This document shows positions 36,072 through 46,040 of a DNA stretch of 64,000 bases, one piece after another. The translations under genes and the position numbers were made by a program. The stretch comes from Chitinibacter sp. FCG-7 (lineage in GTDB: Bacteria > Pseudomonadota > Gammaproteobacteria > Burkholderiales > Chitinibacteraceae), in contig NZ_CP157355.1 of NCBI RefSeq assembly GCF_040047665.1, positions 1,302,001-1,366,000 on the forward strand, given 5' to 3'. How positions within the stretch are numbered: position 1 is the first letter of the stretch; the number at the start of each line of letters is the position of its first letter. The notes below the pieces were generated by a model that worked only from the letters and a program-made list of their open reading frames with translations, ran no database searches and had not been told where the DNA came from.

Positions 36072-36685
36072 GATGCCTTGTGAAGGCCAATGCTCAGCCA
36101 GTCGTAGTGACATTCAACGGCGACCCCGCTGGCAGTATTCGCAGCAGAAGCACCAGCGCGGGCAAAGCGGCACTGCCGCGCCACCGCCATGCCGGGCAAG
36201 CGGGTCAGCCAGCGCTCAAACTGGCTTAAATCCCACTCGCTGCCAGCGCGCCAACTCACTGTCATTTTGCTCGCTAGTACAGCACTCTGCCCGTCTGCCA
36301 CCGGCGCGCCAAGCTGCCTTTGCGGCGCAAACGCGTAGTCGAGCTGCCAGTGCGCTTGCTGCTGACGCAACTGCTCCAGCGCCTCGATCCAGTCCAGCCG
36401 GTGCTCGGAGCCCAACACGCGCATTTGCTGCAAATGCAGATAGGGCTGCTGGTACTGCCGCACCGTCTGCCATTGCTGCTGCTCTTGCGTGAACAATTGC
36501 CGCTGCTGATTGATCTGCGCGCTTTGCTTGGCCATGCTTTGATGGACACGCGCAAAAACAAACCAGCTCGACAACAGTAAAGCCAAAGCCAGCACAATGG
36601 CCGCCGCAGCCCACAGCAGTTGCGGCCCGATCAGGCGTAAGTCTTGCCAGGTGAGATCCCAATTGCGCCAATCGCCTCGCATCAA
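36068..36685 (-). CDS. MshJ/PilO-like pilus inner-membrane protein
   Basis: The 205-residue product has a cytoplasmic start, one membrane helix at about residues 25-48, a Gln-rich coiled coil (QINQQRQLFTQEQQQWQ) and a C-terminal alpha/beta region as in PilO/GspM-type proteins. It overlaps the PilM/PilN-like gene above and the MshK-like gene below by 4 nt each, so it is in the same transcript. The exact msh name is an inference from gene order. Confidence 0.72.
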   Translation of the reverse strand: MMRGDWRNWDLTWQDLRLIGPQLLWAAAAIVLALALLLSSWFVFARVHQSMAKQSAQINQQRQLFTQEQQQWQTVRQYQQPYLHLQQMRVLGSEHRLDWIEALEQLRQQQAHWQLDYAFAPQRQLGAPVADGQSAVLASKMTVSWRAGSEWDLSQFERWLTRLPGMAVARQCRFARAGASAANTASGVAVECHYDWLSIGLHKAS

Positions 36686-38256
36686 GCGCCCTCCTTGCTT
36701 ACACCTGCTTTGAAAACCAGCTGCACGCGGATGATGAAATCCGGCTTCATCTCGCGTCCCCCGCCTTGCTTGGCAGCGGCAGGCTGCACACTGGCTGCCG
36801 GGCTAGTATCAAGCGGCCATTGCTCGACGGAAACAGTCGCATCCGGCCAGCGCTGCAGAGCTTGCACCAGCGCCTCAACCTCGGCGATGGCGGCCCGATA
36901 AGCCAGCCGGTTCTGCACTTGGCCACTGATCAATAAGGTTTGATCTCGCCACGCCACTGGATCGGGAGAGTTTGGCTCAGCATTTTCGCCCTGTGCCTGC
37001 GCCCCATATTGACCCGTCAACCAGCGTACTTCGCTGATCGACAAGCCCGGCAGCGCTTGCAAGACGTGGCTCAAGCGCCGCAAGGTGGGCTCAAACCTGG
37101 GCGCAGATTGCAGATGATCGCGCTGCAGTTGCATCACCTGCTCTAGCTGCCCAGCTTCGGCGGCGGAAAGCGGCGATTGCACCAGACTGCGTGCCAGTTG
37201 TTGGCGTTGCTGCTCAAGCGCTTGCCCGACCTGCTGGCCCAAGGCCAGCTGCCGGTGGCCATCAAATACCTGCCAGACCAAAGTTAATACCAGTATGCAT
37301 GCGCAGACCAATCCAGCTATAGCCCCCAGCAATACACGCCTACCCAGTATATTAAGTTGATGGTATTTCATCACGCGAGCAGGCGCATACTGATTGGGTA
37401 CGCCACGCACCACCAGCATGGCCACCAGCAGGTCGCACCAGTGATGACAGGTTTTGGGTAGCCCCAGCCGCACCGCCAGATCGCTGATGTTGGCCTGCAT
37501 ATTGATCTGCACCAGCTCGGCCACATCGCCCAGCGCCAGCAACACTTCGGCGTGCATAGGCGCGAGGGCTGCGTCAAAAAAAGCCAGAATATGCAGCGTT
37601 TCGTCGTGCCTGAGCAGATGCAGCGTCATCAGATATTGCCGTGCGCGGATAATTTCGCCCGCCATTCGGTTTGCGTGCGTGTCTTGCTGCGCGCGAAAAG
37701 TCGCCAATCGGGAAAAACGCAGCCCTTCGGGCGTGAAATAGCTCTGCCTGAGCTGGCCCGGCGCATTACACGACATTACCAGCGCGCAAGGCTGGCCGGG
37801 GTTGAGCTGCGAGAGCATGATTTGCGTCAGCAAGGCCACCGAATACACACCGACCACAGCGGCTTTGACCACGGCCAGATCGGCCAGAATCCGCTCCAAC
37901 GCATCAGATTGAGTCAGCGCCGAAAGCTGCAGACTATCCTGCCCGCCACGCCGTGCGGCTGAGTGAACGCTGGCGCGGCGATATGGCGTGGCGCGAAAAT
38001 GCTGGGCCAGCTTGCGCTCGCACAGCGTACGCTGATCCTTGCCCGACAGATGCGGGATTATTTCATGCTGAAAATCTTCCTCAACCAGATCGGTCACAAT
38101 GCAGTAGCTCAGGCTGGCGTGACGGATAATCCATTCGCGAAAATCGCTAATACCCAGCTCATTGTGCGGAAAAAATGCCAGTGGCAGCGCGCTCTGCTCG
38201 CTCCAGCCATAGGCTGACACCACTTCATGCGTTAGAAACAGGACAATGGTTTTCAT
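36682..38256 (-). CDS. PilM/PilN-like (MshI/GspL type) fusion protein
   Basis: A 524-residue protein. The N-terminal half (about 1-290) looks like an ASKHA actin-like PilM domain, a single membrane helix lies near 303-325, and a periplasmic coiled-coil plus ferredoxin-like region follows as in PilN. MSHA systems carry such functions as MshI. This makes the inner-membrane platform of a type IV pilus or type II secretion machine. The C terminus overlaps the PilO-like start (ATGA). No family-level motif was strong enough for a firm symbol. Confidence 0.72.
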   Translation of the reverse strand: MKTIVLFLTHEVVSAYGWSEQSALPLAFFPHNELGISDFREWIIRHASLSYCIVTDLVEEDFQHEIIPHLSGKDQRTLCERKLAQHFRATPYRRASVHSAARRGGQDSLQLSALTQSDALERILADLAVVKAAVVGVYSVALLTQIMLSQLNPGQPCALVMSCNAPGQLRQSYFTPEGLRFSRLATFRAQQDTHANRMAGEIIRARQYLMTLHLLRHDETLHILAFFDAALAPMHAEVLLALGDVAELVQINMQANISDLAVRLGLPKTCHHWCDLLVAMLVVRGVPNQYAPARVMKYHQLNILGRRVLLGAIAGLVCACILVLTLVWQVFDGHRQLALGQQVGQALEQQRQQLARSLVQSPLSAAEAGQLEQVMQLQRDHLQSAPRFEPTLRRLSHVLQALPGLSISEVRWLTGQYGAQAQGENAEPNSPDPVAWRDQTLLISGQVQNRLAYRAAIAEVEALVQALQRWPDATVSVEQWPLDTSPAASVQPAAAKQGGGREMKPDFIIRVQLVFKAGVSKEGA

Positions 38257-39449
38257 CGCAGCTGGCTCATCGCGTCAAAAATAGGGCCGAGCACCGCCGA
38301 CATAATCCACGCCAGAGCCAGCCCCAGCAGCACAGTCATCACCGGTTCGAGCAGGGCATGCACCCGGGCGATGGCGTCCCTGATGTCGCGCTCATAAAAG
38401 TAGGCCACATTCCGCAGGGCCTCATCCAGCTGCCCCGAGCCTTCGCCGACGCGCAGCATTCTGAGGACCAACGGCGGAAACAGGCCGGTCTGCGCAAAGC
38501 TGGCCGACAAGCCCTGCCCGTCATTGATCCGGCTTTCAACTTGCAGCAAGGCCTCGGCCAGCACCCGGTTATTGATCACACCCCGGGTCATGCCGATGGC
38601 ATCAAGCACCGGAATACCCGCGCCGTACAATAGCGCCAGCACATTGGCAAAACGCGCCAGCAAAATTCGGTTCACGATGCTACCTACCGCAGGCAGACGC
38701 AGCAGCCAGCCATCCAGCAAAAAGCGAAGCCGCATATCCACCCGCCAGCGCCAACGCAATCCGAGCACGATCAACGCCAACATAAATAGCATCGGCACGC
38801 CAAAATGGGTCAGCAGCCCCGATAGCCACAGCAAAAGCTGCGTGCTGGGCGGAATCTGCTGTTGCATCGCCTGCATAAACTGCAGCAATTGCGGCACCAG
38901 ATACACCAGCAGAAAACACAGCACAGCCAGCACCAGCACCGCCACAAAAGCCGGATACATTAGGATGCGGCGGGTCTGTACGATCAGTTCATCCTGCCAT
39001 TTGATCGAGTCGGCCAGACGTTTGAGCACGGCAGGCAGCTCGCCACTGAGCTCGCCCGCCTGCACCAGATTGACAAAAACCGGATCAAACACCGCCGGAT
39101 GGGCGCGCAGCGCTTGCGACAGCAGCTTGCCGCCTGCAATGTCTTCTATCAGCACCGCCAGCAAGGCGCGGACATGGGGCTGCTCGTGGCTATCGCGCAA
39201 GTCACCCAGCCCTTCGAGCAGCGGCACACCGGCGCGGGTGAGCTGCTCCAGATGAAAACAGAAGTTGATCAATTCACGGCGGCTGATTCGGCTCGTACTA
39301 GAACTGGCGCTGACGTTTTCTTCACGTGCGTCGATCAGTGTTAAGGCCAGCTTTGACAGCCGCTGCTCAAGATCGGCCAGATGCGCAGCGGGCAAGACGC
39401 CGCGCCGGATGGTGCCTTGCTGATCGACAGCCCGGTAACGGTAGCGCAT
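38253..39449 (-). CDS. MshG-type pilus platform protein (T2SS F family)
   Basis: The 398-residue protein has two GspF domains, each with LxQLxxAGxPLLEGLGDL-like and IPVLDAIGMTRGVINN motifs, and three membrane helices (about 165-185, 215-240, 370-392). It is the polytopic platform that the ATPase drives during pilus extension or retraction. It starts two bases after the mshE stop. Confidence 0.9.
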   Translation of the reverse strand: MRYRYRAVDQQGTIRRGVLPAAHLADLEQRLSKLALTLIDAREENVSASSSTSRISRRELINFCFHLEQLTRAGVPLLEGLGDLRDSHEQPHVRALLAVLIEDIAGGKLLSQALRAHPAVFDPVFVNLVQAGELSGELPAVLKRLADSIKWQDELIVQTRRILMYPAFVAVLVLAVLCFLLVYLVPQLLQFMQAMQQQIPPSTQLLLWLSGLLTHFGVPMLFMLALIVLGLRWRWRVDMRLRFLLDGWLLRLPAVGSIVNRILLARFANVLALLYGAGIPVLDAIGMTRGVINNRVLAEALLQVESRINDGQGLSASFAQTGLFPPLVLRMLRVGEGSGQLDEALRNVAYFYERDIRDAIARVHALLEPVMTVLLGLALAWIMSAVLGPIFDAMSQLR

Positions 39450-39451
39450 CT

Positions 39452-41158
39452 TTAGTGCACCCTATCGGTCAGATCGACCACTCGGCCAATTTCATCGAGC
39501 GAAGTCAGGCCCGAACGCACCAGACGACAGGCGTCGTCTGCCAGCGGTACAAAGCCCTTGCGCTGGGCCATTTGCCTCAGCTCGTGCGCCGTGGCTCGCC
39601 TGGCAATCAGCTCGTCGAGTTCGCTATCGGTTTTTAGCAGCTCCATCACCATGGTTCGGCCCTGATAGCCCTGATGCTCGCATTGAGGGCAGCCGCTGGC
39701 GCGGTAAAGCGTGCGTGGTGCATCGGAGCTCAGGCCCAACAGGGTTTGCTCGAACGCGTCGGCCTCGTAGGCCTCTTTGCAATGCGGGCACAAAATGCGC
39801 ACCAGCCGCTGCGCGATCATCCCGATGATATTGCCGCACAGCACATCAGGCAGCACGCCCATATCCAGCAAACGCGGCAAAACACCGAGCGCCGAGCCGG
39901 TATGCAGGGTGGCATACACCTGATGCCCGGTCATGGCGGCGCGAAAAGCCATTTCGGCGCTGGCGTGATCGCGGATTTCGCCGATCAGAATCACATCCGG
40001 GTCCTGACGCAGTATGGAGCGGATACCATTCACAAAATCCAGCTTGCTGCTGTCATTAATCGAGGTCTGCCGCACCATAGGCAGCGGATATTCCACCGGG
40101 TCTTCCAGCGTCATGATATTCAGATCAAGCGAATTGATCTGATTCAGTATCGAATACAGCGTCGTTGTTTTGCCCGATCCGGTGGGGCCGGTGAGCAAAA
40201 TAATGCCTTCCGGCCTGGCAATCATCAGCTGCAGCAAGGCCAGATTGGCAGCGCTGATGCCCAGCGAAGCCAGCGGCACCAGCCCTTGCTGACGATCCAG
40301 AATACGCAGCACCATATTTTCACCCCACGTTGTCGGATGCGCCGAAACGCGAAAATCCAGGCTGCGCCCGGACAGCATTAGCGACATCCGGCCATCCTGT
40401 GGGGCACGGGTTTCGGCAATATTCATGCTGGCCAGCACTTTGAGCCGCACCACCATCGCCGGCCAATAGGTTTTGTGCAATGAACGCACCTGCCTCAATA
40501 CGCCGTCGATCCGGTAGCGAATCCGCACAAACGATTGCTCGGGCTCGAAATGCACATCCGATGCACCCCGCGTCGCAGCATCGGCCAGCAGGGCATCGAT
40601 CAGGCGCACTACCGGCTGGCTGTACTCGCCCGCACTCAGGCTCTGGCTGGCGTAGTCGATTTCCCCGGTTTCAATCTCATGCAAAATGCCATCAATCGAC
40701 AACTCGAAACCATAGTACTGATTGATCGCGTGCGTGATGTCCGACTCGGCAGCCAGCAGCGGCACAATCTGGTATTGATCTTTAATCTGCATCCGTAGCT
40801 GATCCAGCGCCAGCAGATTATCCGGGTTGGCCATCGCCACCGTCAGCTGCTGCGTGTGCGCATTCAAACCCAGCGGCAGCACCAGCAAACGCTTGGCCAG
40901 CTCCTTAGGAATCAGGCGAATGGCTTGTGGGTCGGCGATCATGCGCACCAGATCGGCGGTCTCGTGCCCAAGCTTTTCTGCCAATGCCTCCTGAAGCACG
41001 CGCTCGGACATAAAGCCGAGCAAAACCAGTATTTTGCCCAGCAGCAAGCCCGATTGCTTTTGCTCGAGTAGCGCGATGCGCAGCTGATCTTCGGTAATCA
41101 GACCTTGGGCAATCAGCTGCTGCCCCAGTAATTGTTTATTCTGCCCGGCCATCGGCAT
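39452..41158 (-). CDS. mshE: MshE-type pilus ATPase with putative c-di-GMP-binding N terminus
   Basis: This 568-residue GspE/PilB-type ATPase powers pilus assembly. The N-terminal region (about 8-65) has two MshEN-like repeats, LGQQLIAQGLITEDQLRIAL and LGKILVLLGFMSERVLQEAL, the fold known to bind c-di-GMP in MshE. Walker A GPTGSGKTTTLYS is near residues 320-332, Walker B DPDVILIGEIRD and the His box TLHTGSA follow. A zinc four-cysteine site (CPHC...CPQC) lies near 455-500. The first residue of each repeat is Leu rather than the usual Arg, so binding needs proof. Confidence 0.88.
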   Translation of the reverse strand: MPMAGQNKQLLGQQLIAQGLITEDQLRIALLEQKQSGLLLGKILVLLGFMSERVLQEALAEKLGHETADLVRMIADPQAIRLIPKELAKRLLVLPLGLNAHTQQLTVAMANPDNLLALDQLRMQIKDQYQIVPLLAAESDITHAINQYYGFELSIDGILHEIETGEIDYASQSLSAGEYSQPVVRLIDALLADAATRGASDVHFEPEQSFVRIRYRIDGVLRQVRSLHKTYWPAMVVRLKVLASMNIAETRAPQDGRMSLMLSGRSLDFRVSAHPTTWGENMVLRILDRQQGLVPLASLGISAANLALLQLMIARPEGIILLTGPTGSGKTTTLYSILNQINSLDLNIMTLEDPVEYPLPMVRQTSINDSSKLDFVNGIRSILRQDPDVILIGEIRDHASAEMAFRAAMTGHQVYATLHTGSALGVLPRLLDMGVLPDVLCGNIIGMIAQRLVRILCPHCKEAYEADAFEQTLLGLSSDAPRTLYRASGCPQCEHQGYQGRTMVMELLKTDSELDELIARRATAHELRQMAQRKGFVPLADDACRLVRSGLTSLDEIGRVVDLTDRVH

Positions 41159-42278
41159 CCTCCTGCAGGCGAGCCAGCCGCACGCGCACGGCAGCAGGTT
41201 CGAATTGCGCCTTGCGTTGCGCCGCCAGCGTCAGTGCTTTCTGATAAAACTCGGCCGCCAGTGCGCTCTGGCGCAAATGATCCAGACTAATCGCCAGGTT
41301 GTAGGCCAGATCGGGGTGATCGGGCTGCTCGCTCCAGGCCAGAAAATACTGCGTTTGCGCCTCCTGCCAGCGCTGCCGGGCAGCGTAATACTGGCCCAGC
41401 AGAAAAGGCCGGGCTTGTGCCGCCTGCAGCCAGTCGGCTTCTGCGGCATTGGCTTTAATAGCGTCAGTGGCCGACTCCAGCGCCAGCTGTGCCGCGGCCA
41501 CTTCGGCATCCTGCGGGTTCAGCTGCAGCAAATATTGGTAAATCCCCGCCGCCCGTCCCCGTTGCCCCTGTTGCAGCGCGATCGCAGCCAGCCCCAGCAA
41601 AGCATCGCGCTGATTTGGCTGGCTAGCCAGAATCTGCCGGTAGCGGGTTTCAGCCTGAGCCAGCTCGCCCGACTGAAAATCGCCCCAGGCCTGCAATAGC
41701 GCGGCAGGCGTCTGATTCCGGCTGGCAATCAGCCGCACCGGCTCGGCTGAAGGATCGTCACCCTCGGCAGGCACAGCAGCCAAGGGCAGCTCCTGTGTCT
41801 TTCCTTTCAATTCGTCATTAGAGGTATTGCCCGCAACATCAATCTGTAATTGATCTTCAAGCCTATACTCCTCAGCCAAAATGGGTGAGCTACTCTGGCT
41901 AACACTACGATGCACTGTACTCGGCGTGGGCAAGTGCGATGGCTGAGCCTGAACAACAGGCGCGGGCAAGGCTGGCCAGATCCGCTGCTGATAGCGCCAA
42001 GCCAGCCAGAGCAGCAACACCAGCACAAAGAGCGCGCCACTCAAACCCACCGCCGCCAGACGCAACGATCCGCGCGGGGTTGACGATGCGCCAGCCGGTG
42101 GCCAAACCGTGCCGGGCACTGGCGTGGCCGCCGGAATATCGTTGGCGACGGTAGTCACAGTGGCCACAGGCTCACCGCCAACCAGAGATGGCTCGATACG
42201 GCTGGGCATTGCTGATTCAGCCGCACCGTCGCTACCGAGCGCGCGTCGCAAGGCATTGATCGGCGCACTCCGATTCAT
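41136..42278 (-). CDS. MshN-like TPR protein
   Basis: The 380-residue product has a Pro/Ala-rich cytoplasmic start, a membrane helix near 75-95 and a periplasmic part with TPR-like helices (AETRYRQILASQPNQRDALLG, residues about 200-340). In MSHA loci MshN occupies this place between the secretin and the ATPase. It overlaps mshE by 23 nt and the secretin stop by 4 nt. Confidence 0.75.
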   Translation of the reverse strand: MNRSAPINALRRALGSDGAAESAMPSRIEPSLVGGEPVATVTTVANDIPAATPVPGTVWPPAGASSTPRGSLRLAAVGLSGALFVLVLLLWLAWRYQQRIWPALPAPVVQAQPSHLPTPSTVHRSVSQSSSPILAEEYRLEDQLQIDVAGNTSNDELKGKTQELPLAAVPAEGDDPSAEPVRLIASRNQTPAALLQAWGDFQSGELAQAETRYRQILASQPNQRDALLGLAAIALQQGQRGRAAGIYQYLLQLNPQDAEVAAAQLALESATDAIKANAAEADWLQAAQARPFLLGQYYAARQRWQEAQTQYFLAWSEQPDHPDLAYNLAISLDHLRQSALAAEFYQKALTLAAQRKAQFEPAAVRVRLARLQEDADGRAE

Positions 42279-44125
42279 TCCTGCGCCTCCTTCTTCTCAG
42301 GAATCTGTAAAGGAGCTTGCACAGGAATCTGCCCAGACTGAAACGCCGACAAGGCATGATCGCCCGGCGAAGCAAAGAAGTCTTGATCGGGCAGCCATTG
42401 CCGATACGCCGCCTGCTCGCCATTCACGCCTTGCTCGCCCACCAGCAGCGGGCGCAGAAATACAACCAGCTCGATTTTGCTCACTTTGTCATCCCGGTAG
42501 CTAAACACATCGCCGATCACCGGTAAGCGCGAAACACCGGGCAAGCCCTGGCGCGTATTGTTCTGCTTATCCTGAATCAGGCCACCGAGCACGGCAGACT
42601 GGCCACTGGCGATTTTGAGCGTGGAGTCAAATTCGCGCACCTGCAGCACCGGAATCAGGCTCTGCACACTTTTGCCCGAATCTGCCGCAATCAGCGCCAC
42701 CGCCGGGTCTTCGACATAGCGGCTGATATTGGTAATCGTCGGGCGCACATTCATTGAAATCGCTCCCGCCTGCGAGACCTGTGGCGTCACCTGCATCACC
42801 AGCCCGACCGGCACGGTATGCAGCGTCGAGGTATAGGTTCGGCCAGTGACCACGCCGTCGGCGTTTTTATCTTCGTCGAGCGCAAGCGTGAAATACACCT
42901 GCTCTTCAACCACTTTCATCACCGCCGTCTGGTTATTGAGCGCAATGATTTTCGGGCTCGATAGCACGCGGGTACGGCCAAATTGCTCCAGCAGCCTGAT
43001 CGTGGCCGCAAACTGATTGCTGGTATACGACACCACAGCAGCCGGGGCGGTGGCCAAATTAGCGCCCAGCAGACTTTGCCCCAGACTCCAGCCCTGCCCG
43101 GAGGCGATCTTTGACCAATCAACGCCAGCCTGATACTGATCACCCAGCGCCACCTCGACGATCGTCGCCTCAATCATCACTTGCCGCTGCGCCGAGCTTT
43201 GTACTGCCGCCAGAAATTCGGCCACTTTAAGCTGATCCTTGTGACTGGCGCGAATGCTGATGGTGCCGCTTTCCGGATTCATCACCACCAGATTGCCCGA
43301 CGCAAGCGGTGGGCTTGCTGCCAGCAAGAGCTGCGGCGTGATGCCCTGCCGGGTTTTCTCGGTCTGGGCCAGCGTTTTATCGACTTTGGCCAAACCATCG
43401 GCCAGAGCCAGCGCCGCCTTCGGGTCATTGCCGCCGCCATTGAGCGAATGCGCCACTTGCTGGGCAATCGCGCCCACCATCGGTGAATTGGCCGCCCCTG
43501 TGGGCGAACCCTCCCTAATCCCCAGCATGTCTTTCAGATTGCCCTCCAGCCGACGCCAGAACTGGTTCAGGTTTTCACTCTCGATTGCGGTGCTCGAACT
43601 ATTGCGCGCCGTTGCGCCGGCCTCGATTCGGGACGAGCTGGCCACCGAGTTAAACACCGCCACACTCGATTTCATCGTGCGGGATAAATTGAAATAATCA
43701 ATCCGGTATGTTTTGAAATAAGGCTGATCCGGCCGTACCGTCAGTACGCCCTGCTCCAGCGTCCAGCGCAGATCAAGCTGGCTGGCCAGCCGGTCCAGAA
43801 TTTGCGGCAGCGTCTGATTGATGGCGTTCAAGGTCACCAGCCCCTGCACTTGCGGGTGAACGTCGACATTGATTTGGGCATCGCGAGCCAGCGCAAACAG
43901 CAGGCGATTAACCGGCAACTGGCTGACCACAATACTATAGGCTTCCAGCTTAGGGCTGCTGCCGGGCTTGGGTAGATAGGGAATCAGCTCGACGGGCTTG
44001 GGAATGGCCGGATTCGCTGGCGCAGCCGCCTGCACATGCCGCCCCTCGGGATCGGCAGGCTTGCGCGTCGCCATGCATGCACTCAGGCTGCATAGCAGCA
44101 AAATAGGCCAGAGATATTCTTTCAT
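42275..44125 (-). CDS. mshL: MshL-type secretin lipoprotein
   Basis: The 616-residue protein starts with a lipoprotein signal ending LSAC and has an N-terminal STN/secretin_N region (about 80-140), then the C-terminal secretin domain with VLSSPKIIALNNQTAVMKV and SVLGGLIQDKQ-type VLGGLIQD. It would form the outer-membrane ring of the pilus or secretion machine. It is first in the operon, next to an AT-rich region shared with the mla promoter side. Confidence 0.88.
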   Translation of the reverse strand: MKEYLWPILLLCSLSACMATRKPADPEGRHVQAAAPANPAIPKPVELIPYLPKPGSSPKLEAYSIVVSQLPVNRLLFALARDAQINVDVHPQVQGLVTLNAINQTLPQILDRLASQLDLRWTLEQGVLTVRPDQPYFKTYRIDYFNLSRTMKSSVAVFNSVASSSRIEAGATARNSSSTAIESENLNQFWRRLEGNLKDMLGIREGSPTGAANSPMVGAIAQQVAHSLNGGGNDPKAALALADGLAKVDKTLAQTEKTRQGITPQLLLAASPPLASGNLVVMNPESGTISIRASHKDQLKVAEFLAAVQSSAQRQVMIEATIVEVALGDQYQAGVDWSKIASGQGWSLGQSLLGANLATAPAAVVSYTSNQFAATIRLLEQFGRTRVLSSPKIIALNNQTAVMKVVEEQVYFTLALDEDKNADGVVTGRTYTSTLHTVPVGLVMQVTPQVSQAGAISMNVRPTITNISRYVEDPAVALIAADSGKSVQSLIPVLQVREFDSTLKIASGQSAVLGGLIQDKQNNTRQGLPGVSRLPVIGDVFSYRDDKVSKIELVVFLRPLLVGEQGVNGEQAAYRQWLPDQDFFASPGDHALSAFQSGQIPVQAPLQIPEKKEAQE

Positions 44126-44449
44126 TTTTTGTTTATTACTAGTAAGTTAAAAACCATTCTAGATAAGAGATTTTTAATTACCAACAATGAAAGTCTGATC
44201 TAGGCAAAAAACTAGCCTTTCACCGGTAAAATTGCACAGCCCAGCAGATATTTAAAGGGGTATAGCCCTGTAGGCAAGACCAATAAACAGCTACAGAAAT
44301 ATACCCACACCATCAAACAGACAGATGCCATGTGTAGGCAAAATCACCGCAGTACATACGCCGAAATACAGTAAAATCGCCGGTGCAATGCAGCAAAAAC
44401 GTGCGTGTGAGTCTTTCTTCGCCAACCTGCTTTCTTTTAAAATTTGCCC
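44126..44449. other. Divergent regulatory region between msh and mla operons
   Basis: About 320 nt without a credible gene. It is AT-rich near the mshL start, with the inverted repeat TTAAAAA (44147-44153) and TTTTTAA (44171-44177), and it contains a GGGTAT element at 44257-44306. Both operons must be promoted from here, but no convincing -35/-10 pair could be named. Confidence 0.5.
44257..44306. repeat. Dispersed GGGTAT element with self-complementary ends
   Basis: Left end GGGTATAGCCCTGTAG and right end CTACAGAAATATACCC are complementary at GGGTATA/TATACCC and CTGTAG/CTACAG, with about 18 nt between. The same GGGTAT and CTGTAG order is found in the copies at 2797, 22976, 52426, 56182 and 63169. 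Confidence 0.7.
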
Positions 44450-45241
44450 ATGCCATTAATTGATTTTCAGAATGTCAGCTTTGCTTACGGCGACACACCG
44501 ATTTTGCGCGATGTTTCACTGCAGATAGAAGCAGGGCAGCTGGTCGCCATTATGGGCGGCTCGGGCTCGGGCAAAACCACGCTGCTCAAGCTGATTGGCG
44601 GGCAAATCCGCGCACAAAGCGGCAAAGTCTGCGTCGCCGGGCAGGATGTCGGCGCGCTGGGCGAGCGCGAGCTGTATCAGTTGCGCCGCAAGCTGGGCAT
44701 GCTGTTTCAGTTTGGCGCGCTGTTTACCGATTTGTCGGTCTTTGACAATGTGGCTTTCCCGCTGCGCGAGCGCACCACACTGCCCGAGAGCATGATTCGC
44801 GATCTAGTGCTAATGAAGCTGCAAGCCGTCGGCTTGCGCGGCGCAGCGCAGCAAATGCCGCAGGAATTATCGGGTGGCATGGCGCGGCGCGTAGCGCTGG
44901 CACGCGCGATTGCGCTTGACCCGCAAGTGATGCTGTACGACGAGCCATTTACCGGGCTTGACCCAATTTCGCTGGCCACCGTTGGCCAATTGATCCGTGA
45001 GCTGAACGACGCGCTGGGTACTGCATCAATCGTCGTGACGCACGATGTCGCCGAATCGCTGGCGATTGTCGATTATGTGTATTTCCTGGCCGACGGGCAG
45101 ATTGTTGCGCAAGGCACGCCTGCGCAAGTTAGAGCGTCGGAGCATCCTTTTGTGCAGCAATTTATCAATGCGCGCCCCGATGGGCCGCTACCGTTTCATA
45201 AACCCGCGCCAGCGTACGCTGACGATTTAAGGCTTGCCTGA
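44450..45241 (+). CDS. mlaF: Mla lipid-transport ATPase
   Basis: The 263-residue ABC ATPase of the Mla pathway, which moves phospholipids between the membranes. Walker [10 protein letters not shown], signature LSGGMARR, Walker B VMLYDEP and the His switch VTHDVAES are intact. ATG at 44450 is chosen over a TTG at 44444. It starts the mlaFEDCB operon. Confidence 0.96.
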   Translation: MPLIDFQNVSFAYGDTPILRDVSLQIEAGQLVAIMGGSGSGKTTLLKLIGGQIRAQSGKVCVAGQDVGALGERELYQLRRKLGMLFQFGALFTDLSVFDNVAFPLRERTTLPESMIRDLVLMKLQAVGLRGAAQQMPQELSGGMARRVALARAIALDPQVMLYDEPFTGLDPISLATVGQLIRELNDALGTASIVVTHDVAESLAIVDYVYFLADGQIVAQGTPAQVRASEHPFVQQFINARPDGPLPFHKPAPAYADDLRLA

Positions 45242-45248
45242 GAGCGAG

Positions 45249-46040
45249 ATGAATTTTCTAGTTGAATCGATTAGCCGCTTCGGGCGGCCGCTGACCAACA
45301 GCCTGATCAAGCTGGGCTTTGCCTGCCGCTTTCTGCTGGCGATTTTGCGCCACTCGGCAACTGCCTTGTTGCGCCCGCACCTGACTTTGCGCGAGATCTG
45401 GTTTGCCGGGGTTTTATCGGTCTTGATTATTACGGTTTCGGGCTTATTTGTAGGCATGGTTCTGGCACTGCAAGGCTATGACACGCTGCAACGCTTTGGC
45501 GCCTCCAGCTCGCTGGGCATTCTGGTGGCACTATCTCTGGTGCGTGAACTGGGGCCGGTTGTCGCAGGCCTCTTGTTTGCCAGCCGCGCTGGTAGCGCCA
45601 TTACGGCCGAAATCGGCCTGATGAAAACCACCGAGCAACTGGCGGCGATGGAAATGATGGCCGTGAACCCGATTGCCCGTGTTGTGGCGCCGCGCTTCTG
45701 GGGCGGAGTGATTTCAATGCCGCTCTTGGCCGCCATTTTCAGCGCCATGGGTATTCTGGGCGGCTATCTGATCGGCGTGCAATTACTGGGGCTGGATTCG
45801 GGTAGCTTCTGGTCACAAATGCAGGGTGCTGTTGATTTCCGGCTTGACGTGATGAATGGCGTGATCAAAAGCGTCTTTTTCGGCGTAGCCGTTTCGCTGA
45901 TTGCGGTTTTTGAAGGGTATGATGCGCCCCCAACCGCCGAAGGCATTTCCAGCGCGACAACGCGCACTGTGGTAACCAGCGCACTGACTATTCTGGCGCT
46001 GGATTTTATTCTGACTGCTTTTATGTTCCGGGGAGTTTAA
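45249..46040 (+). CDS. mlaE: Mla permease
   Basis: The 263-residue MlaE permease spans the inner membrane with about five or six helices and has the family segment [22 protein letters not shown] and EQLAAMEMM. It works with MlaF and MlaD. ATG at 45249 has a GAGAGCGAG-type site; TTG at 45234 is less likely. Confidence 0.95.
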   Translation: MNFLVESISRFGRPLTNSLIKLGFACRFLLAILRHSATALLRPHLTLREIWFAGVLSVLIITVSGLFVGMVLALQGYDTLQRFGASSSLGILVALSLVRELGPVVAGLLFASRAGSAITAEIGLMKTTEQLAAMEMMAVNPIARVVAPRFWGGVISMPLLAAIFSAMGILGGYLIGVQLLGLDSGSFWSQMQGAVDFRLDVMNGVIKSVFFGVAVSLIAVFEGYDAPPTAEGISSATTRTVVTSALTILALDFILTAFMFRGV

